Source: Acidobacteriaceae bacterium
GTDB taxonomy: Bacteria > Acidobacteriota > Terriglobia > Terriglobales > Acidobacteriaceae
DNA: 18,438 nucleotides
Direction of reading: 5' to 3'
Assembly: GCA_003162495.1 (NCBI GenBank)
Contig: PMOF01000150.1
Coordinates: 4,749-23,186, forward strand
Both the position numbers and the translations under genes were made by a program. Below the pieces are notes generated by a model that saw only the letters and a list, made by a program, of their open reading frames with translations, searched no databases and was not told the DNA's origin. Positions 14,770-18,438 of this stretch are shown here, one piece after another; positions within the stretch are counted from its first letter, which is position 1, and each line of letters begins with the position of its first letter.

Positions 14770-14798
14770 TTGTAAAGAGGGCAGGTAAAGAATACAAT
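14770..14798 (+). promoter_or_regulatory. Sigma70-type promoter of the AbrB/PIN toxin-antitoxin pair
   Basis: TTGTAA (14770-14775) and TACAAT (14793-14798) are separated by exactly 17 bases; the -10 matches five and the -35 four of six consensus bases. Transcription would start near 14805, leaving a leader of about 17 bases that contains AGAGAGG eight bases before ATG 14822. In relatives the antitoxin binds its own promoter, so an operator is expected to overlap this site, but I see no convincing palindrome. Confidence 0.6.
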
Positions 14799-14821
14799 CC
14801 TTACTTAGAGAGGTCTGGAAG

Positions 14822-15097
14822 ATGCCACCGACGAGTACCATCAGCAGCAAAGGTCAAATCACTGTTCCGATTGAGGTTCGACACCGATTGGGTCTCAAAA
14901 AGGGCGATCGGGTGGAGTTCGTCTTCGAGGAGGGTCGCACCGTTTTGCGGCCGGCACGGGCGGGGGTCAACCCGTTTGCGGCCTATGTGGGTATTTTGCC
15001 GGCATTTTCTTCGCTTGAGGAGATCAATGCCTGGCTTCGGGATTTGCGCGACGATGATCCTCCGAACGCGGAATCGTTTCCTAAGGCTGAACGGTGA
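14822..15097 (+). CDS. vapB: AbrB/MazE/SpoVT-family antitoxin
   Basis: 91 residues. The N-terminal half is a complete SpoVT-AbrB swapped-hairpin DNA-binding domain: STISSKGQITVPIEVR followed by HRLGLKKGDRVEFVFEEGRTVL (residues 5-42). The C-terminal half is acidic and helical (SLEEINAWLRDLRDDDPP), as expected for a segment that wraps the toxin's active site. The stop overlaps the toxin's GTG start by four bases (GTGA), which couples translation and keeps antitoxin ahead of toxin. It likely represses its own promoter, alone or with the toxin. The AbrB-plus-PIN pairing is the common VapBC type. Confidence 0.93.
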   Translation: MPPTSTISSKGQITVPIEVRHRLGLKKGDRVEFVFEEGRTVLRPARAGVNPFAAYVGILPAFSSLEEINAWLRDLRDDDPPNAESFPKAER

Positions 15098-15507
15098 GGA
15101 CGGCTATCGATTCCAATGTTTTTTCGGCGATCTGGTCGGGAAAGTCATCCGTGCCAAAGCTCCTGGCTCAACTGGAGAAGGCACAGCAGGAGGGAGCCCT
15201 GCTGATCTCACCGTTTGTCTTTGCCGAGTTGCATGCGTATCCCGGAATGACAACCGGCCTGGTCCGCAAGTTCCTTCACGAAACCAGCATGGTTGTTGAC
15301 TTTAGGGTGGAGGAAGGCGTCTGGACCGAGACGGGGTTTCGCTTTGCGCGTTACGCGGCTCGCCGCAGGAAATCTTACGGTGCAGGGCCCAGACGCGTGC
15401 TCGCCGATTTCCTGATCGGCGCGCACGCTTTGTTGCAGGCGGACCGGCTGTTGACGCTTGACCCGGCGGTCTACCGACAGGATTTTCCAGAAGTGTCGCT
15501 GTTGTAA
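15094..15507 (+). CDS. vapC: PIN-domain ribonuclease toxin (VapC-like)
   Basis: 137 residues from GTG 15094 to TAA 15507. PIN nucleases cut RNA, often tRNA or rRNA, using Mg held by a cluster of acids. The expected acids are visible: Asp6 in AIDSNVF, Glu45 in VFAELHAYP, Asp105 in VLADFLIGAHA, and Asp123 in LTLDPAVY. All four key positions are intact, so the toxin is probably active and must be held by the upstream antitoxin. Length is normal for the family. Target RNA cannot be predicted. It converges with thiL, 39 bases away, with no obvious terminator between them. Confidence 0.93.
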   Translation: MRTAIDSNVFSAIWSGKSSVPKLLAQLEKAQQEGALLISPFVFAELHAYPGMTTGLVRKFLHETSMVVDFRVEEGVWTETGFRFARYAARRRKSYGAGPRRVLADFLIGAHALLQADRLLTLDPAVYRQDFPEVSLL

Positions 15508-15546
15508 GAGACTGCGCATCGCGGTCCGGAAGAAGAGAGCCCAGAC

Positions 15547-16599
15547 TCATGAGAAATGCTGCCAGCCCTGTGGACTGAGCGGCTCGCGACCTTGCGGAGT
15601 GACGAGCGTGACGGCGGGCCGGCCGGGTCGCCGAGGCAGGATGCAGCCAATCCGGGTGATCCGGACGCCGCCGACGCTGCGCGGAACGCGAGTGGAAGCG
15701 GGTGCGGTGAAGAGCAGTTCGTAGTCTTCACCGCCGTTGAGGGCCTGCGCGAGGGTTGAGGCCGGGTGGATGGGGAGCAGAGCGGCGTAAATCTCGGCGG
15801 CTACGGCTGATTCCTGGCAGAGGTGGGCGAGGTCGGTGGAGAGGCCGTCGCTGAGGTCGATGGCGGCGGAGGCGACGGCGCGGCGCTGGAGCCAGATGCC
15901 CTGGGCGATGCGTGGCTGGGGATAGAGATGCGGGGCCAGCAGCGCGTCGAGCCTCAAGGGGATTTGAAGAGGCCGGGGATCGGGGTGAGCTGCCGCCCAT
16001 TCGGCCAAGCGGGCGAGCCCGGCGGCGGCGCCGCCCAGAGTGCCGGTCACATAAAGCTGGTGGCCGGGCCGTGCGCCGGAACGCAGCAGGGCTTTGCCTC
16101 GGGGAACCCGGCCAACGAGCACGATGTCGACCAGGGCGACGGGGGACTCGGCCAGATCGCCCCCGGCCAGAGGGGTTTTGTGAGCTGCCGCAAGGGCGAG
16201 CAAGCCCTGGAGAAATCGTTGGACCCAGGGCGGACGGCGGCCTGAGGCGACCGTGAGTTCGCGCGGCAGACCGAGCGAAAGAAAGGCGGCTACGGGTCGG
16301 GCGCCCATGGCGGCCAGGTCGCTGAGGCCGCGCGCCAGGGTGCGATGGCCGATCGATTCAGGGGAGTGCCAGTCGAGGCGGAAGTGACGGCCGGCAATGG
16401 AAAGGTCGGTGGTCACGGCGAATTCGTCGCCGGGACGGGATCGGAGCAAAGCGCAGTCGTCGCCGATGCCAAGCGAAAGAGCGCTGCCGGTAGTGTGCTC
16501 TGTGCGGATACGGATCTGGCGGATGATCTCCAGTTCGCCTCTCGCGCTACTGGACGGGAAACGGGTCGGCCGGGATCGGATTGCCGCACGAAATGGCAT
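15547..16599 (-). CDS. thiL: Thiamine-monophosphate kinase
   Basis: 350 residues from ATG 16599; the frame remains open to another ATG at 16665. Family alignment (RGELEIIRQI near residue 20 is where most ThiL proteins begin) favours 16599 or an even later start. ThiL phosphorylates thiamine monophosphate to thiamine diphosphate with ATP. Signatures in order: LGIGDDCALL (43-52), TTDLSIAGRHF (63-73), RGLSDLAAMGARP (90-102), AGGDLAESP (145-153), AIDLSDGLSTDLAHLC (246-261) and NGGEDYELLFT (288-298). The metal- and nucleotide-binding Asp residues are in place. The usual acidic residue in the D-x-x-x-E-G-x-H-F motif is Ala here (SIAGRHF). No other thi gene is nearby and no TPP riboswitch is seen upstream. 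Confidence 0.95.
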   Translation of the reverse strand: MPFRAAIRSRPTRFPSSSARGELEIIRQIRIRTEHTTGSALSLGIGDDCALLRSRPGDEFAVTTDLSIAGRHFRLDWHSPESIGHRTLARGLSDLAAMGARPVAAFLSLGLPRELTVASGRRPPWVQRFLQGLLALAAAHKTPLAGGDLAESPVALVDIVLVGRVPRGKALLRSGARPGHQLYVTGTLGGAAAGLARLAEWAAAHPDPRPLQIPLRLDALLAPHLYPQPRIAQGIWLQRRAVASAAIDLSDGLSTDLAHLCQESAVAAEIYAALLPIHPASTLAQALNGGEDYELLFTAPASTRVPRSVGGVRITRIGCILPRRPGRPAVTLVTPQGREPLSPQGWQHFS

Positions 16600-17012
16600 A
16601 GCTTGAGGATAGGACAATTGGCCTGGATGCGCCGAGCCGGACCGCAGTCGGAACCCGGCGGGCATCGCGGCCCGCCAAGATTTTCAAGAAACTCAGCGTT
16701 CCGGATTACTTTAGAGTTGCATTGATTTGATTGTGTTTACGGGCAAAAATCCTTCCGAATGGCCCATTCAGCGGGCAGGATTATTTGCCCAAAGCGGTCA
16801 AAGGGCGAAACCCCGATCAATTGGATACTAAAATGGAAGCAGACGCGGAATTTGTTGACTCGGCTTGGATGGGTTTGTTAGCCTCTTCATCCAAATCAAC
16901 TCCGCGCCCGAAGCAAGCATTGATTTCTGTATGGGCTGAAAAGCTCATCGGTCTCGCGGTCAAGGAGACGAGTCGAAACGCCTCTCGCAGCATAAAGAAA
17001 TGAAAGGCAAGG
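16600..17012. other. 413-base lower-GC intergenic region without a convincing gene
   Basis: Lies between the divergent starts of thiL and the M23 peptidase gene. By hand count 91 of 180 bases in 16741-16920 are G or C, against 40 of 60 in a coding sample at 17521-17580. A TTG-initiated frame (16731-17003, 90 codons) and an opposite frame (16817-17023) are both open, but neither has a ribosome site, a recognised motif or a codon pattern like the neighbours. The best promoter-like pair for the peptidase gene is TTGACT (16855-16860) with TAGCCT (16879-16884), 18 bases apart, which is weak. The region may be a regulatory leader or an eroded insertion. Confidence 0.4.
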
Positions 17013-17996
17013 ATGCTGGGCAAGCGCTACTACATTGTTTTCGTGGCACGCGATGACGACGGACGGGTGCGCAAGATTCCGCTACCGCTTCGTTATGCGT
17101 ACGGATTTGTTGCCGCGGCGCTGGTGGGTGCCTTCACCATTGTCGGACTGGCCGGTTCGTATACCCGCATGCTGCTGAAAACAGAGAGTTTTAATCAAGT
17201 AAGGCAAGAGCGGGAATCCTTGCGCCAGGGCTATAAGCAAATGGCCCAGATTGCGCATGACCGCGACGTGCAGGTGGCTTCGCTGGGGGCTCTGGCCAGC
17301 GAAGTGACCGCGCTCTACGGGCTGCGCCAGAACAACAAACTGGCGCTGGGCACGCCCAAGGCCGCAGCAAGCGCAGCCGCCGCGCCCACGCCCGCCAGCC
17401 TGGCGCTTACCGACGATCCTAATCAGCAACAGGTTAAGCTCTCCATCGACCAGTTTTATGCGCTGAGGACGCAGGCGCTCTCCGGCGAGGTTGCGCGCGC
17501 GCTGCAGGGCGGCTTGTCGCCCGACTTTGGCGGCGACTGGACGGCGTTAGCCGATGCGCCATCGATCTGGCCGATCGAGGGTGTTGTGACCTCCAGCTTC
17601 GGCGAGCGGGAAGATCCATTCAACGGGGAGGGCGCGTTCCACGCGGGAATCGATATTTCTGCGCCGTATGGCACCCCGGTGCGGGCCACGGCGGACGGAG
17701 AAGTGAGTTCAGCCGCCATGGGCTCCGGATACGGCCGTGAGGTGGCGCTGGATCATGGGCACGATGTGCGCACGATCTACGGGCACCTTTCGGCGATTGC
17801 GGTCTTGCCCGGTCAGCATGTGATTCGCGGACAGGTGATCGGCTATGTGGGGCAGTCGGGGCGCTCGACCGGGCCGCACCTGCATTATGAGGTGCGAGTC
17901 CACAACGTTCCGGTTAACCCGCATAAGTATCTGCGCAGTACTTATGAACAGGTGGCCGCGATCGATCGCAACTCGATGGCTTCAGCGGGGAAATAA
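17013..17996 (+). CDS. Membrane-anchored M23-family peptidoglycan endopeptidase
   Basis: 327 residues from ATG 17013 with AAGGCAAGG directly upstream. A short basic cytoplasmic N-terminus is followed by one transmembrane segment (residues 28-48), a charged helical stretch likely to coil (55-105), and an Ala/Pro-rich linker (113-135). A C-terminal LytM domain follows. The zinc ligands are in their usual places: His210 and Asp214 in FHAGIDISAPYG, and His291 in TGPHLHYEV, with catalytic His258 (YGHLS) and His289. All residues required for cleavage of peptide cross-bridges are present, so it is a true hydrolase rather than an EnvC/NlpD-type activator that lacks ligands. It acts in the periplasm from the inner membrane, probably in cell-wall growth or division. 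Monocistronic, ended by the hairpin at 18028. Confidence 0.95.
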   Translation: MLGKRYYIVFVARDDDGRVRKIPLPLRYAYGFVAAALVGAFTIVGLAGSYTRMLLKTESFNQVRQERESLRQGYKQMAQIAHDRDVQVASLGALASEVTALYGLRQNNKLALGTPKAAASAAAAPTPASLALTDDPNQQQVKLSIDQFYALRTQALSGEVARALQGGLSPDFGGDWTALADAPSIWPIEGVVTSSFGEREDPFNGEGAFHAGIDISAPYGTPVRATADGEVSSAAMGSGYGREVALDHGHDVRTIYGHLSAIAVLPGQHVIRGQVIGYVGQSGRSTGPHLHYEVRVHNVPVNPHKYLRSTYEQVAAIDRNSMASAGK

Positions 17997-18027
17997 AACA
18001 GATTTATTGATTTCCTGAATGCACAAG

Positions 18028-18060
18028 CGGCTCCCCGCAGAACGGGAGCCGTTTTTATTT
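18028..18060 (+). terminator. Intrinsic terminator of the M23 peptidase gene
   Basis: CGGCTCCC (18028-18035) pairs perfectly with GGGAGCCG (18044-18051) around an eight-base loop, directly followed by TTTTTATTT. This is the clearest rho-independent terminator in the window. Confidence 0.92.
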
Positions 18061-18082
18061 AGCTGCTGGTTCTATTCCGTTT

Positions 18083-18110
18083 TTGCCGTCTGGGCTGCCG
18101 GTAGTATCGT
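18083..18110 (+). promoter_or_regulatory. Candidate promoter of the GH5 gene
   Basis: TTGCCG (18083-18088) and TATCGT (18105-18110) are 16 bases apart, each matching about four of six sigma70 consensus bases. It lies between the terminator and the ATG at 18146, giving a leader of about 30 bases that contains GGAG. Confidence 0.35.
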
Positions 18111-18145
18111 GGACCGGTCGCAATTTCTGCGATGGAGTCCTCGCC

Positions 18146-18438
18146 ATGCGCGCTCTTTCTCGTTGTCTCGTACTTCTTCTGGTCGTGTTCGCGGCTCTTC
18201 CCGCTCTGACACAGGGCCGTGCGGCCGAGGGGCACACGGCATTTGCCCGGGCGCAGCATTTGAAGAGGGGCATCAACGTGTCGCACTGGTTTTCGCAGTC
18301 GGCTGCCGATTATTCCACGCATCACACGGATACCTACACCAACGCCGACGACATTGCGCTGATGGCGAAGCTGGGTTTCGACAATGTGCGGCTGAGCATC
18401 GACGCGACGCCGCTGGAGCAGAGTCCGCGCGGCAGCGA
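18146..18438 (+). CDS. Glycoside hydrolase family 5 (cellulase-like), N-terminal part
   Basis: 97 complete codons before the window ends. ATG 18146 has GGAG eight bases upstream. The first 25 residues form a signal peptide (MRALSR, a Leu/Val-rich core, cleavage around T-Q-G-R-A-A). The mature start LKRGINVSHWF and the later AKLGFDNVRLSID are the first beta-strand and the conserved Arg-containing second strand of clan A (GH5) TIM barrels, where the Arg near residue 83 lies in the active site. These enzymes hydrolyse beta-1,4-glucans, mannans or related sugars outside the cytoplasm. The catalytic glutamates would be beyond the window, so substrate and activity cannot be judged. Confidence 0.85.
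   Translation, partial: MRALSRCLVLLLVVFAALPALTQGRAAEGHTAFARAQHLKRGINVSHWFSQSAADYSTHHTDTYTNADDIALMAKLGFDNVRLSIDATPLEQSPRGS

Noticed and set aside
15508..15546. Search for a bidirectional terminator between the PIN toxin gene and thiL
   Set aside because: No stem with an adjacent T or A run is visible in these 39 bases.
16600..16730. Search for a TPP riboswitch upstream of thiL
   Set aside because: No CUGAGA-like thi-box core or paired arms could be recognised on the minus strand.
16731..17003. Possible 90-residue gene before the M23 peptidase gene
   Set aside because: Starts with TTG, has no ribosome site, no known motif, and competes with an equally open opposite frame; kept only as a note on the intergenic region.
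1..18438. CRISPR arrays, tRNA/rRNA genes, insertion sequences, phage or defence operons
   Set aside because: No regularly spaced repeats, cloverleaf with a CCA-type acceptor, transposase/integrase motifs or defence-gene signatures were found apart from the single toxin-antitoxin pair.

Overview
The window is an ordinary-looking stretch of chromosome from a GC-rich Gram-negative bacterium. The best guess is an acidobacterium (Terriglobia/Acidobacteriaceae type). That guess is inference from the gene repertoire: a large secreted HExxH metalloprotease of the DUF5117/DUF4953 kind, LolA-like secreted proteins, a Tat-exported class V aminotransferase, a short outer-membrane barrel ending in Phe, and a GH5 cellulase. 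I see no rRNA, tRNA, insertion sequence, integrase, CRISPR array or phage gene. Eighteen protein-coding genes can be supported; the first and last run off the window.

Layout. 1-1157 (-): N-terminal 385 residues of gamma-glutamyltranspeptidase. 1335-1952 (+): small outer-membrane beta-barrel. 1963-2550 (-): secreted protein of unknown function. 2787-3554 (+): LolA/LolB-like periplasmic protein. 3532-4764 (-): GT4 glycosyltransferase whose tail overlaps the previous gene's tail. 4925-5422 and 5426-6475 (+): small membrane protein tightly followed by a LOG-family phosphoribohydrolase-like protein. 6683-7840 (+): PHP-domain metallohydrolase. 7955-12044 (-): a four-gene unit reading leftwards, gltX, a CX5R (dual-specificity type) phosphatase, an uncharacterised protein overlapping it by ATGA, and a Tat-signal class V aminotransferase. 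12210-14681 (+): secreted metzincin-like metalloprotease. 14822-15507 (+): an AbrB-type antitoxin and PIN toxin pair overlapping by GTGA behind a good sigma70-like promoter. 15547-16599 (-): thiL. 16600-17012: 413 bases of lower GC with no convincing gene. 17013-17996 (+): membrane-anchored M23 endopeptidase followed by a clear intrinsic terminator. 18146-end (+): N-terminus of a GH5 glycoside hydrolase.

How the genes work together. Many products are envelope proteins: GGT, the OM barrel, the LolA-like protein, the GT4 enzyme, the secreted protease, the M23 hydrolase and the GH5 enzyme, consistent with a soil heterotroph living on polymers. Housekeeping functions are gltX (translation) and thiL (thiamine diphosphate synthesis). 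The pieces most worth a second look are the gltX-phosphatase-unknown-aminotransferase unit, the membrane protein/LOG pair next to a PHP enzyme, and two genes whose predicted promoters would give almost leaderless mRNAs. I did not find a clearly new multi-gene system; these are the nearest candidates and are graded accordingly.
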